DNA of 64,000 bases from Rhizaria sp. SCN 62-66 (Eukaryota; Rhizaria, unplaced): NCBI GenBank assembly GCA_001724265.1, contig MEDY01000034.1:54668-118667 (forward strand). The letters are read 5' to 3'. This document shows, piece by piece, positions 23,701-36,600 of this stretch. Made by a program: the position numbers and the translations under genes. Each line of letters starts with the position of its first letter. Positions within the stretch are counted from its first letter, which is position 1. The notes beneath the pieces are model-generated. The model worked only from the letters and a program-made list of their open reading frames with translations. It did not search any database and had not been told where the DNA came from.

Positions 23701-26700
23701 CCCGGGCTTTCCCTCTGCATCGCTGTCACTGTCACTCCCGCTCTCGACCGCCGCAGGAGCAATGCGGGCTGCGCGGGCAACAGCGGCTGCAGCGGGCGGC
23801 GCGGCAGCAGATGCGGCCCTCAACGCGGTCTTCTTGCCGTTGCTGTCAGCGGTGGCTTGGGCCTTAGCAGTGGTCTTGTTATATGACTCGAACGCAGCCG
23901 CCCAGATCCCTTCTTCGACACTTGTTTCATCGCCGATGGCATTGTCGCCACTGTCTTGGGGTCGCGCCGCAGCAACAGCAGCGGGGTTGTCTGCATCGAA
24001 GCTGAAGCCTGTGTTCAGGCCGTCGTCGTCGCTGGCGCTTGTACTCTCGCCGCCGCGCTCTTGCTGCTGTTGCTCAAGCTCGCGCTGATGCTGCTTGCGC
24101 TGCCCCAAAGTCAAGCCGCCGTCGGACGCAGCGTCGCTCAGCGCAAGGGCCCGCGCGGTCAGCGGCCGCTTGCTCTGGCCGGCGAGCCCGCCCAGACTCA
24201 CACTTGTCGCGTTCAGCCCCGACCCTGCCCCGGCCCCCGTCCCCGCCTTTGGTCTCTCCGCGCCGGGGGCCGTAGCGCTCATTGCAGCGCCGTTGTTGTT
24301 GTTGCCGTCTCCCGCCTCCCCACCCGCGCCCGCGCCCGCGGGGCCGGATGCGGCGCTATGCGCGCCGCTGGTGCGGGCCTTGGTCCGCAGATGCTCCACG
24401 CGGCCGCGCTGCGACTGCTGCTGCCGCGACAAGCTTGCGGTGAGCGGCGGTGTATATTCCGCGCCGCGCTGCCCCACGGTTGCTGTTGGCAGCGCTGCCG
24501 TGCTTGCAGCGTGTCCGCCCTGCAGCTGTTGCTGCTGGCGCTGCTGCTGCTGCTGCGGTGGTGGTGGTGGCGTCAGCTCGAGTGGGTGCGCGTCTAGTAC
24601 GCGCTCCGTGCGCCGCGGCTGCTGCGCCTGCTGCGACAGAGCGAGGGGCTGTTCGGTGTCGACTGAGAATAGCGGCGCGATGGGCAGCAGCCACGGCGAG
24701 GAAAACGGACTGTCCCAGCCCCCACCCCGCTGGCCCGCAAAGGCCCCCTGCGCAGTGCTGTCGCCGGCGCGCGTGCTTGTGCGAGTGCGTGTGCGCGTGT
24801 CCGGCGTGGCGTGTTCTTGACGCTCCTGGGGTTGCGTTTGTTGCTGTTGCGCGTGCTGCAGCTGCGTGTGCTGGATCTGTGTGTGACGCAACTGTGTGCG
24901 CCCGCCCTGATGCTCCGCGTAGTAACGCTCGAGCTGCGTGTCGACAACCATTGGCACTGGCAGCGATGACAACAGCGGCTGCGTCGGCGTCAGCGGCTGC
25001 GGCTGCAACGGCGGCTGCGACAGCGCGGCCGTCAGCCACTCATGCGGCTGCACCTGCGCCTGTGTCTGGGACTGAGACTGGGGCTGAGACTGGGGTTGGG
25101 GCTGGGACGGCGGACGGGGCCTCGTATACAGCAGAGGCTCCTGCTGTTGTGTTTGCTGCTGCTGTAGTTGCTGCTGCGGCTGTCCTACCTGCGGCTGCGC
25201 ATGCTGTGACTGGGACTGTGTCGGCCCGTAGAACAACGACGACGGTCGCTGCGGCTGGGCGTGGGTGTGTGTGTGAGGCTGCGCGGGGGAAAGCGCCTGT
25301 GCGTGCGAGCGTGGCTGTGTGTCTGAGCGCGGTTGTGCTTGCGGCGAGCGCGTGGGGCTCCTGTACTGCGGCAGCGGCGACAGAGGGTCGTACTCGCGGC
25401 CGGCGGCACTTAGACCCGAGGTACTTACCCGCGCAGCCGTCGTCGCTGCGCTGTGGCGCTGTCGCGGCTGCCGTGGAGGCATCAGCGCCCCAAACGCCAC
25501 GCTAGTGCTCGCATTGGCACTCGCATAGCTCGCGCTCGCAGTCAAGTTATGGGCGCTGTTGACCGGCGCGGTGCGCGCCTGCTGGCCCGGCGGCGTCGTG
25601 TCGGGCGAGGACGACGACGCCAGCGGGTGCTGCGGCCGCTTCGCCCCGTTGAGACCGCTGGCACTGCGGTTGCCCGCTGCGGCCAAGTGGCCGTGGCCGT
25701 AATCGTGGCCTGGCGCTGAGTGCCGGCCGTGGCGCCGCGCCGCCCCGAGCCGCGGACTGCCGGCCGGCGTGGGGTGGTCCGCGGGGATGCGGGCGCGCGC
25801 GGCGTCGCGCTCGAGTCGCAGCTGCTCGCCCTCAGGCAGCCCGTGCGCACCGCGGCCCTGTTGCTGCTGTTGTGGCTCCGGCCCTTCTAGGCTGAGGTGC
25901 TGCAGCTCAGCCTGCGTTTGCGCCTCGAGCTGCGCCTGTTGCTACTGCAGTTGCTGTTGCTGTTGCTGTTGCTGCTGCTTCTTGATCGCGTTAGCGGCTG
26001 AGAACGCGGGAAAGATGCTGCCGCGCAGCCGCAGCGTCGGTGACTTGAACGCTCCGCCCTGGGTCAGCCTACTCATTGTCTTCAAGCCTGCGCTCACAGT
26101 CTTGGAGCCGCTGGCTACAGCGCCTGCACCGACGCCCACGACACGGCCCCCGCTCGCGGCCGCGGCTGCAGGGGCCCCGACGCTGGTGCGCACCTTGGCA
26201 AGCGTCTTGGTTGCCTTCGCTGCGCTGGCAGCAGACTTGGCCGTGGAGGCTGAGGCGGTTGCTGCAGCGGCCTGCTGCTGCTGCTGCTGGGACTTGGGCG
26301 AGACCGGGAAGTCGTACAGCATCGCCTTAATGGGCTCTAGGTCTAGGTCTGCGCTGTCACGCATAGCCGCGTCTGCGCCGGCGCCAGTGCTAGCAACAGC
26401 AACGGTGCCAGTCACAGTGCTGGAGGCAGTGCTGGCGAAGCGGCGTTTGTCAATGATGTCCTTATCTTTGTCACTTGGCTTGCGCTTGTCTTTTTCGCTT
26501 CCCTTCAGGTTGGGGCCATCTTTGACAGATGTTGTTGCTGTTGATGTCTTTGAGTTCATAGCCGTCGCTGCGTGCACCTGCGCCTGTGTCTGCGCCTGCT
26601 GTGTGTTTTTCGCGGCGAGCGCCAGCTCCGCGAGCGGGCGTCGGCGCACGCTGTTCACGGCGGCGGGCTTGGAGCCCGTCGCGCGCCGGTGCAGCGACAC

Positions 26701-27012
26701 CACCGATGACTCCACAGCGGCCGCGCTGTCGGAGGAATCGGCGTCCCGGGCCGGCGGGGCGGATTGCCGGTGCTGAAAGGGCTTGGCTGCAGAAGTCGAC
26801 GCGGCGACGGCGGGCTTGGACGAAGGCGCAGGAAGAGGGTTTTCCTTTAACGCGCCTGTGGAGCCATGCAAAAGCACAGAGAGGCCGCCAGAAAGACTAT
26901 CCAGAATATCTGTGGAGGTACCGGCTGGCGCTGCATCATTTATGTCGAGATTGATGGGATCCGATGTGGATCGACGGCGGGAGCGGACAATAAGTCCGCT
27001 GGACTTGCTCAT
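20797..27012 (-). CDS. Unrecognised Gln-rich/RGG protein with TAG inside a glutamine run
   Basis: The frame runs from the ATG at 27012 to a TAA at 20797-20799, 2071 residues, with one in-frame TAG at 25942-25944 (codon 357). The TAG sits between CTG-CAG and CAA-CAG at the end of a polyglutamine tract, reading QQQLQ-x-QQAQLEAQ. The region after it keeps the same Gln/His/Pro-rich composition, and no ATG is needed. Other features: a basic N-terminus (VRSRRRS), a KDKRKPSDKDKD patch, long Gln-rich stretches, acidic Ser/Asp/Gly-rich segments, a 16-Gln tract near residue 1155 and an RGG box near residues 1890-1920 (FRGRGGSIRGRGG). The composition suggests a nuclear or RNA-binding disordered protein, but I recognise no family. 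The start follows a pyrimidine-rich tract plus CAG with zero spacing. Confidence 0.65.
23521..23568 (-). repeat. Polyglutamine-coding repeat, mixed CAG/CAA
   Basis: This stretch encodes 16 consecutive glutamines on the minus strand within the large Gln-rich protein. CAG and CAA are interspersed rather than pure, which favours a selected protein tract over recent slippage. Confidence 0.85.
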
Positions 27013-27522
27013 CTGTGAGTTAGAATCAAATCAAGGCCTTATGTTCGATCCCCGAAGCTGAAGATGAACTTATAAAAGGATTCAGCAGAAATGTTAGATT
27101 TAACACTAGTTGGTCAATTTTATCATAATATTACGATAGATTCAAGTCGAATTATGAGTAGAATTTTTGATCTCTGTCGAAGTTCTTGCTGACCACAAGT
27201 TGGCGCCAACACAGCCAACGGCTATGAAATGTCAACAAGTGCGGATGTACGTGTACTGTATCTAGTTCTGCGGCAAATACTTCTATAAAAACAGTGTTTA
27301 TTAATAAACAATTCCTATACTACAAACGATACTGTGTTTCTTTTTGACTTCTTTCTCTTTCCTCCGTCTTTCTTTAAAAAACAAGCGGAGATGCTACTCA
27401 TGCTCGTAGCCTCCTATCGCTCAGTTTCCGCTGCATAACAACTTAGAAGCAAAGTATCTTCTCATAAAATTGATGTTTCCTGGACCATGATTGTACAAAC
27501 GGACATGTTGGCGCTTGTGTAC
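27013..27522. other. AT-rich intergenic region
   Basis: This separates the 3' end of Pelota from the start of the next minus-strand gene. It is AT-rich with pyrimidine and purine runs. I see no gene and no GTACGT, GTATGT or GTAAGT donor on the minus strand that could serve the acceptor-like site abutting the ATG at 27012. Confidence 0.5.
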
Positions 27523-29776
27523 TTAGAGGTAATGCACTTGCTCACGGTCGTCGTCCTCGCCAGTCCTCTTCTTATCCTTCTTCTCCTTCTTGTCCTTCTT
27601 GTCCTTCTTGTCCTTCTTATCAGCCTTCTTAACGTCCTCGCCCGACATCGCCTCCGGCAGCTCCGCCGTCTCGCCCTCCTCTTCCTCCTCCTCCTCCTCC
27701 TCCTCGCCCGCAGCCGCGCCCGCGGCCCCCGCGGACTCGGGGGTCACGGTAGGGGCGGCGGCGTCGTCGCTGTCGCGGCAGGTCATGGGCGCGCCGATGA
27801 CCTGGGGGCCGTACATGGCGTCGAACTCGGCGTCGTCGATGTGGGGCATCGGGAAGCGGGTCAGACACGCGATGCCCGTCAGCATCGCGAGCTCTATGAT
27901 GAGCAAAGGAAAAAATGAGTGTCAAAGATACACAAGTGAGATTAACCACAATGAATAGGAATGACGAGACAACGGATATATAAAACGTCAATAAAAAAAT
28001 TCACAAGGGCCATGATACACCCGGCATTTGATTGAAATTGACGATATATCGAGAGAGAGATCTCGAGTGGCAACGTACGCTCGCCAGTGACGTTCGCGGT
28101 GGAGAAGGAGTGGACCTTGGCGCCGCCCTTGACGGCGTCGACGAGCGCCGTGTACTTAAGGCGCTCGTTAAGCACGTTGGACTTAAAGAGCTCGTCCGTA
28201 ACCAGGAGCTCGGACACGGCGCCCGCGCGCACGCAGCGCTCGACGTGGTCGAAGCCTACAGCAGACATGGAAACAAGAACAAAGCAACATATAGAAGCGA
28301 AGCGCGCAACGACAATGAGACAACATTTGGCCCTGAAACATCGATAGACTCAATAATAAAGGATTAAATAACAAATTAATCTTAAACATCAACTTTAACT
28401 CGAAATAAATTGCGAATAATGGCGATGTTGATGGCGGCGTACCGTAGAAGGCCCTGTCGGGGTCGGTGTTGAGCATCTCGTAGTAGTCCTCCATGATCTT
28501 GCTTTCGGACGCCGCGCCCGTGGTCGACACGAGCTCCTTGACGGCGGGCGTCTGCATCACCTGCGTAAGCGCGTACTTCTGCCCCGTGGACGCGTGCGTG
28601 AGCGCAATCTTGTGCTTATGCTCGAGCAGCGTCTTCCAGCCCTTTTCCTCAGCCTGCTGCAGCAGCACGGCCTGGAAGTCGCGCGGCACGAAGCCGGGCC
28701 CCGCAAGCAGCACAGCGCGCAGCGTGTCAAACGCCACGTGCGTGTGCACCGCCTCAGCCAGGCGCACGTAGAACTTCTGCAGCGCCTGCGGTGGCGGTAG
28801 AGCGGTAGCAATGACAAACAGAAATGAAACAAAAATTGAGTCACATTGATTATGATAGAACCACCTTCAAAGATAGCAACAGTTATATAGTGAATACAAC
28901 AAAGCGTTCGCGCTAATCCGCGTCATCTGACGTACCGTGTCGTGTCCCGAGGGCCCCGAGGGGCGCTTCTTGGGGATGGACTGCTCGACGCGCGCCTTGA
29001 CCACGGTCATCTGCGACGACACGATGCACACGTGCGCCAGACCGGGCTCGACGACCACGGCCGCCAGCGTCGCGCCCTGCGTCGGGTCCACGGCCATGCG
29101 CAGGCGCTGCGAGTCGCGGAGCTCCCAGTTCTTCTTGTAGAGCCGCAGCTTGGTGTCGTGCGCGATCTCGAAGGTGTGGTGTTGGCCGCGATGCACGTGC
29201 TCCGTCTCGTTGGTCACCACGCCCATCACGCGCAGCGAGCAGGGCTCCGCAGTCCATTGCACCTCCACCACGTCAATCTCCAGGCGCATCGCGACCTGCA
29301 AGGTGGGTCGGGGCGAGGGGCCACGAGGAAGGAAGGAAGGAATGAAACAGGGAGAAGAAGTCAAGCGGGGGATGAGAAACGTTGAGAGCGCATACATGGA
29401 TAAAAACAGAATGGACAGAGCGTCATACAGGTCGAAATATATAATATTGTTGGTGAACATTACATATTTTGAGTGAAAAGATAGATTGATGACGTACACG
29501 AGTGGAGCCAGCGCGGGCGCCGGTGTTGGCGACCTTGCGGAAGGCAGAGCCACGGATGGAGTCTCCGGGACGAATCAGGTGGTACAGGTGCCAGATATCT
29601 ACGCGTGAACACATAAAGGATAAGGTGGGTAGGTGAGTAACGTATATTGGCGGAGGCGGGGGTATGGAAGCAATAGAAGGGATACATGTGGGAAACATAC
29701 CTTCGTCAGCAAGGACGTGGAACTGGATTTCGCCCTCAGACCCAGGAGAGGGAATGTGACGAGAAAGGAGATGCAT
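27523..29776 (-). CDS. PELO: Pelota/Dom34 ribosome rescue factor
   Basis: Pelota binds the A site of stalled ribosomes with Hbs1 and ABCE1 and triggers no-go and non-stop rescue in the cytosol. Six exons: 29701-29776, 29498-29598, 28936-29295, 28443-28785, 28079-28255 and 27523-27893. All phases match, giving 475 residues and a TAA stop. Junction sequences follow the family: DIWHLYHLIRPGDSIRGSAFRKV (Sm-like N-domain), DRAFYG-FDHVERC, and VTGE-QLAMLTGIACLTRFPMP (end of the C-domain). The central domain keeps AHVCIVSSQMTVVKARVEQSIPKKR and GPGFVPRDFQA. There is no GGQ motif, as expected for Pelota rather than eRF1. Donors are GTATGT, GTACGT, GTACGT, GTACGC and GTACGT. After the conserved core comes an unusual tail of about 90 residues with an all-Glu run and repeated KKDKK units. 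Confidence 0.95.
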
Positions 29777-30609
29777 TCTTAAGTTTGTATACGAAACCTA
29801 AAACGCGAAAAGCTAAAATAACACGTGCAAAAATGCAAACCAGTGAGCAAAGTGTTGTTGACGGACGTGTGAGCGAGAGCAAGATAAAATTGGCAAGGCT
29901 TGTTCCTCTTGAACGTGCAGAGAAGTTGGTGGCCACTCGCCGCCGGCAACACCGAGTTTCATTGATAATGCGTCGATATTAAGATACAACATAAAACACC
30001 GTGTGCGCTAATGCTTGCCACCGTGTGTTTTGTATTTTTCTTTATTATATCATCGTGGTTCTCAAATACAGTTGCAGTATCCCGACTCAAACGCATGGAG
30101 CGTTGACTGGCGCACTCGCTCGCGATGCGTTTGCGATTGCTCCCCTGCTGTGCATGAGCCCATGTGCGACACATAGAGACAGCCATAAGAGTCACCACAG
30201 CCTTAGCGCGAAGGCTAAAGCCTTGTGTGCTTGTTTCTGGGTCTAGACTAGACGTGATCAAAGAAACTCCTAGCGTCATGCGCGCTACGTCCCTGCCTCG
30301 GTCCCCGCGACTGCTCCTGTTGTTTCTGATTCACTCCCCAAAACAAGCACCCCCTCTGCGTCCACGGCACCTTTCAGTCCTCTCGGCTAAGCAAGCTCTT
30401 TCCCCCAGTTAACTCGGGATCGCCGCACTCTCAACGCGAAGACTAAGGCCGTGCGCGCTTGCCGCCGTGACTATCATGCTCAACACATATTAATACAACG
30501 ACCATTGCTTTCCTGGCTGATAAGAGATTATGAGTCTACCGATTTCTGTGTTTATTGTTTTCGATATGCTTCCATACAAAATAGTTGGACATGTTTCCCA
30601 AATTTGTCC
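29777..30609. other. Intergenic region without visible gene
   Basis: This 833-bp gap lies upstream of Pelota and downstream of the coiled-coil gene. I see only short, composition-driven open frames, no tRNA-like cloverleaf and no obvious repeat. It presumably contains the Pelota promoter. Confidence 0.5.
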
Positions 30610-33600
30610 TCACATTTCACTAAACCAGTCATCCTCCGCCTCTTGCGACCCGGCCTGGCTGGCACCGGTCCCTGCTGCTGCGTCTGTAGGTTGCTGGTGC
30701 ACAGCTGCAGGCGAGCTGCGCGTGCTCGCGCGTCCCCCAGTTGTTCCGCTACTGCGCACAGCAGCATATGTACTTGCAAGCGGCTCTCGCCGTTGCTGTT
30801 GCAGCTGTGCGAGGAGCTGTGGTCGCCGCTCAGCAGCAGCTGTGCTCGCCGGTGCCGCAGCAGTGGTCACGTGCGAGAGCTGGGTCATCGGCACCGTGTG
30901 CTGCGGCAGCACCGGCAGGCTGTCGCTTTCGTCGCCGCCTCCGACACCGAACCCACCGCGCGAGAGGGAAAACGCATGTCGCGCGCCACTGCTGCGCGCT
31001 GTCACCGCGGCGCGACCCGGCGCCGCAGGGGCTGTGGGCGTGCCAGCAAACTCCGCGCCGGCCTGCGCTCGGTCAGCCGCGGTGAGCGCCAGCGTCGGTG
31101 TGCGCGCGAGCCGGCCGGCCGCGTGGACGCGCTGCGCCAGCGTCTCGACGTCGACCTCGGACTCGGACGAGTCGTCGAAGGCGTCGTAGCGGCTCGGCCG
31201 GGCCTTCTTCGCCGGAGCGGCGGCAGCGGCAGTTGTGGTGCGCGGAGACTTGCGTGTGGTCGCAGCGCTTGTGGACGCCGTGGCAGTCGCAGGCTGTTGT
31301 TGCGGAGATAACTTGACAGTCTGCTTCTGAGCCTCGCCTGCTGTGGCTGAAGGCTCTGGTGGCGCAAAACTACGGCCAACCTCAGTGACACGAGCAGGTA
31401 CAGCCTTGGTAGCAGCCTCTGTTGCAGCAGCTTCGTCGTTTATCGGCACGGCTGCCTTAGTAACGCTACTACTATTGCTACTGGCGAAACTCGCATCAAT
31501 CGAAGCTGTTGTGTCCTCGTGCAATGCAGTCCTCCCCGCAGTGCGCGCGCCCCCGCGCCCTCCGCGCCCTCCACGCCCGCCACGGCCGCGCCCTGTCACG
31601 CCGCGACCCCTCCGCAGCAGCGGCAGCGGAGACAGCAGCAGAGACCGGCCGCCGCTGTCGCCCGCCTCCACGCCCTCCGTCGCAGAACCCGCGGTGGCCG
31701 CGGCTGTCTGAAGCACCGGTGTGGCCACGCGCGCGCGCTTCGCGCTCCCTGTGGCCGCGGCTGCAGCAGGCGTTGCTGCAGAAGCGGGGGATGATGTCGC
31801 GAACTGAGACTGCGGCGGCGGCAGCGGGGAGAGGTACGGTGTCGACTCAGCGGCCCGCTTGCGCGAGCGCAACACTGGCGTCGACTCACCTCCGGCACTG
31901 ACGTCGCCCACGTCAGTCGTGTCTATGGGCGCAACGCTAGGTGTCCCAGATGTCACAGTGCGTGCCACTGTGTCTTGCTTTGCTGCTGTTGTTGTTGGTG
32001 CCGGAACAGAGGGCTTGCCAAACGCGGACGTGTGCAAAGGCTGCCCCCGCGCGTCTTTGTCTGTCGCAGCTGTTGCTTTGCCGCGACCTCCTACGCCGGC
32101 GACGGGCGGCCGAGGTGGTAACCCCGCACCGCGCGTTGGGACGCCTGGAGAAGCTACAGCAGCGGCGGCGGCAGCAGCAGCAGCGGCGGCGGCGACGGCA
32201 GCAGCAGCGGCTGCCGCTGCTGTTTCCTGCGCTGCCGCGCTCTCACGTGTGGCCCGGCGGCGCAGTAACGGCGGTGAAAACAGTGCGCTCTCGGCTGCAG
32301 TCGGTTGAGCTTCAGCGGCTGCCCGCACTGCTGGCTTCTTAACCTCAGCAAGTCCTGTGTCGCTTGCGTCCCCCGTGGTGCGACGAGACTGTCGGTCTGC
32401 AGAGCCGGCATCTGACTCGGGCTCACTGCGCGTCTCACGGCCAGCAGCCGCAGCGCCTCCGCGTCCGCGCCCGCGTCCGCGGCCACGCCCTCGGCCTCCA
32501 CGCCCTAACCCTCCGCGCTCAGTGCGCTGCTGGACGTCGACCTCTTCGCCAATGTCACTCCCCTCATCGCCAGAAGGTTCTGTGATGGGTGATAAGGGCT
32601 GCATCTGCGCTGCTGGTGCAAACGCGCTGCGCGACGCCATTTTGCTCGCCGTCATCTGCGTTGGCAACGCGCCCTCCCCAGCGGCGGCTACATCAGTGCC
32701 CGCATTAAGGTCGCTGCTTGCCCCAGCGGCGGCGGCGGCGGCGCGACGCCTGCGTTGACCCACTGGTGGCAACGGCGAGGCAATCTGTTGCATCACGCGC
32801 CCCGCGGACGGCGGCGCAGCCGCTGAGGGCACCGACGCAGCTGCCGCGGTTGCGGGGGTGGTTGTCCCCGATTGAGGCTGCGACAGCGGCAGCATAGCGG
32901 GCCACGGTGACGCGGGCACTGTCGGCGCTGGAAGCGCGGAGAGCAGACTCGGCGTCGCGCCGCTGTCACCCTGCGTCAGAGGGACTGTGGGCAGCGGCAG
33001 CGGCGACAGGCCTGCTCCAGTCAGTGGAGCGACGGCGCCGACACCGGTCATCGCGGCCCCAATATGAGGGCTTGTGCGAGGCGTGATGTAAGCTCCGTTG
33101 GTCTCAGTGTCACTCATGCTTTGTACAGTCGAAGCAACTGCCGCCGCAGCAGCTGCAGCTGCAATCTGTTGCGTTGAAGCTGAGAGCGCCCTTTCTGCAG
33201 TCTCATTTGCTGCTGTAGCAGCTGTGCGTGCCCCATCTGCAACAGTACTCAGCGACGCAACCTGTGCTTGCAGAGCTTGAGCTTCGGCGACAGCACCCGC
33301 AGCAGCTACGCGTGCTGCTGCTGCATCTGCGCGGGCAGCGCTTGCATCCTCAAGGGCTTTTGTGACGGATGGTGTTGCAGCGAATGCAGACTCAAGCGCG
33401 GCAATACGTGACACCGCGCCTGTAGCCGCAGGGCAATCTTTCACCGTGCTTGTGGCAGCAATTACGGTTGCCTGCTGCTCTACAAGAGTCTGAACACGGG
33501 CTTGCAACGTGGCAATCGTGTCTGTGTTTAAACAGTGTTGAGCACTCGACTCCGCAACAGTCACGGCTGACTTGGCCTGCTCAGCAGCTGCTGCCGTGGC

Positions 33601-36600
33601 CGAGCTGTGCTTGGCAAGCTCAACCTCTAGTCGTGCCACGTCTGACCTCAACTGTGCAGCCTCTGCAGTAGCAGCCTGGGCAGCTGCGGCGATCATCTCG
33701 CGTACCGTTTTGTTCTCCTCGGACATTGTTTTGCGCTCTTCTACCGCCGCCGCTGCAACCGCCTCCGCGATTACACTGCGAAACGCAGCTGCCAGTGCAT
33801 GCGCACCTGGCACTTGAGTCTTGTTTGCGCTCCTTGCTGCTGTGCTTAAAGCTAATGCAGCTGCTGAGAGCATGACCTTGACGCCCCGCGCGCCGAGTAA
33901 AGCAGCGCGCTGGCTCCGAATCCGCGCAGTGTTGGCTGCAGACTTCGCGGATGCTGCTAATGCGGACACATCTGCAGCTGTTGCAATGATTGTCTCTACC
34001 GCGGCACTAACAGTAGAGACACCGTCGCGCACGGTTAAAGCCGCTGCCTTTGCCTCTGTTGCCACTTCTTGTACAGTTGCAGCAGTTACGTTTGCTGCGG
34101 TCAAGTTCTCCATGGCGGTCACTGCAGATGCTGTTGCAGACGCCGCGCTTTGCGACGCCTCACTAGCAGCCGCTAAAGCTTCACTGTGCATTGACTCACA
34201 CGCACTTGCACGTTGCTCTACGGCCCCAGCCGTTGTGCGAACACTTGATATTGCAGCGGCAGCTTCTGTGCGCATAGTTTCTGCGATCGATGACACCTCT
34301 CGAGCCGTCGCCTAACACTGCGCAATTGCAGCGGTGCATTCTGACTGCGCAAGCTTGGCGGCATCGCTGCTTGACTGCGCGAACGCTGCCGCCGATGACG
34401 CAGCCGTAGCTGCCGCAGCTAACTCAGCACTGGCGGTTGCGCCAGTAGCGTTATGGAGTGCGGCTGCAGTTGCCGCTGTCTGTTGCGCTTCCTTGGTTGC
34501 TTGTAACGCCGCAGAGGCTGACTCTGCCGCCTGTGTAGCTGTTGTCGCGGCCTGAGTTGCAATCGCATGTGTAGTCTCTAGCTTTGCAGCGAGCGTGGTG
34601 GTGGACTTGCTCGCAGCACTTGCAACCCCAACGACAGCGGTGGCCACGGCGGAGACTGCAGGCGCGAGTGTTGCCCTCGCAACCGATGCAATCTTCCCTG
34701 GTTGCAATGACTGTCCTAAAGTAAGTGATAGCTCCTGCTCAACGGCATTAAACGCACTTGAGTCGTTCATAGCAGTCTGCCACTGATCAGCCTTACTGCG
34801 GTTAATTGCAATCGTTGTATCGGTGCCGCCCGTTACCGACGGTGCACTTGAGCTAACTGCCCCGCCTTCAGTAAGCTCTCCCAAAGTTAACGTCATTTTC
34901 TGCAACTCGGTCTCACAGCCAGTTATCCTTGTCATCAACGCCTGCTCGCTGTCACGCACAGCGTCAAACTGAGCTGTCAACTCGAGTCTTGTGCTGTCAC
35001 TCTTTCCTTCAATATCATCAACCCTCCGTGTCAGAGCATCAACGCGGTGCTGAGTCGCTGCATTGGCTGCGGCATTAGCCTCCGCTGCCGCTGTATTTGC
35101 AGCGGTGGCGTTTTCCTTGGCGCTCTCAGCCTCCGTCAAAGCTTTTGTAGCTGCGGCGTGTGCCGCAGCAACTGTAGACTCACAGGATCGTAGATCACCT
35201 CTGAGCTTCTCAACGGCCGTCTCTGTAGTGTTTGACGCTACCTCACATCGCAGTAGACGCGCCTCAGCCCCGGCAACCGCATCTTCGCACATCTGCACAG
35301 CTGTCTCGCATTTGCTTGCACGCGTCCCAGCGTCGGCAGCCAGCCGCTCGCAGTCGCCGCTGCGGAGGCTGAAATCCGCAAGACGCGGCTGTAACGCGGC
35401 GTACTGCGCCTCGGCAGCTGCGGCGGCAGCGCGGGCACTGGTCGCATCAGATGCAGCGGTTGTCGCGGTCTCAGAAACTGTGGCAAGGGTGTTGGAGAGT
35501 TCCTCAAGCTGGCTAACAATGTTGAGCATTACGCTTGTTGTCTGCGAAGTCACTGCCTCAGTTGCACGCACGCCTCGGTTTGCAGACATCCCTGTAAGTG
35601 TTTCATCATCGCTGTTGGCAGAATCAATGGTTGTGGGTTGGAAACGCGAAATGACTGTCATCATGGCCGTTGCTGTTGCCGTTAGCTTTGCAGCCGCTGT
35701 TCCCAGATCCTGCATCTTGATACTCTCCACAGCGGCACTTGTCGTTTGCGCCTGCTGCTTACGCACAGAGCTGATGTTCCTCTCGCATGCGCTGACGCGC
35801 GCAACGCAGACGCGCACGCGTTCAGCCAACGCCAGCCACGCCTGCGGGTCTCCAAACGCGAGTCCCGGCGCCGTGAGCGCGAGTGGCGCTGAGGGTGCGA
35901 AGTAGTCGCCGCTCGCCAGCACTCGCGCTGCGGCAGCAGATGCGGCAGCGACCGGTCCGCCATAGCTGTCTTCGTCGCTTGCGCCCTCGGTGTCACCGGC
36001 ACCGTCGTCGTCAATTGACGAAGATGACGGCGACGAGGGTGACACAAGGCTGGCAGCATTCCCGGCGCGCTCGCGCCTTCGCTTGGTACGCATTGCAAAC
36101 GCGTCGGCGGTGTTGTCTGAGCCGCCGATAGCGGCAGCTTCATCGAGATCAGGGCTCATAAACATCGCTAGGCGCGCCCGCGCAATAGCGTCAGGTGCAG
36201 CCATAATCCCAATCCCCCCAGCTGTGACTTCCTCTATCACAACGCTTGCACCCGCACCGCCCTTGCTCTTTGCATCACCCTTGTCCCTGCTCCCCCCAGT
36301 CGCTGCACGCTTGCTGCTGCTCATTCGCTCGCGCGTGACAGCCTCAACCGCTGCAGCAGCCCCGCCCAACGCTGCAACTAGTGGCAGTAGCGAAGCCACA
36401 AGTCCGGAGCTTGCTTCTGCAGTGGCCGACGCCGACGCTGACGCCGACGCACTGCTACTGCGACTGCCGGCCGATGAAGCGGCGGGGCGTGCAGCCTGGG
36501 CTGCTGCGGGTGCAGCAAGAGCCTCAAACGCCAGCTGTTCCTGTAAAGCCATGCGCAACGCAGTGAGAGTTGTGGCAGCCTCCGAGCTACCAGGCGGAGC

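Noticed and set aside
29777-30609. tRNA or small RNA gene in the gap upstream of Pelota
   Set aside because: No T-loop-like GGTTCRANTCC box or cloverleaf could be found by eye here or in the other gaps.
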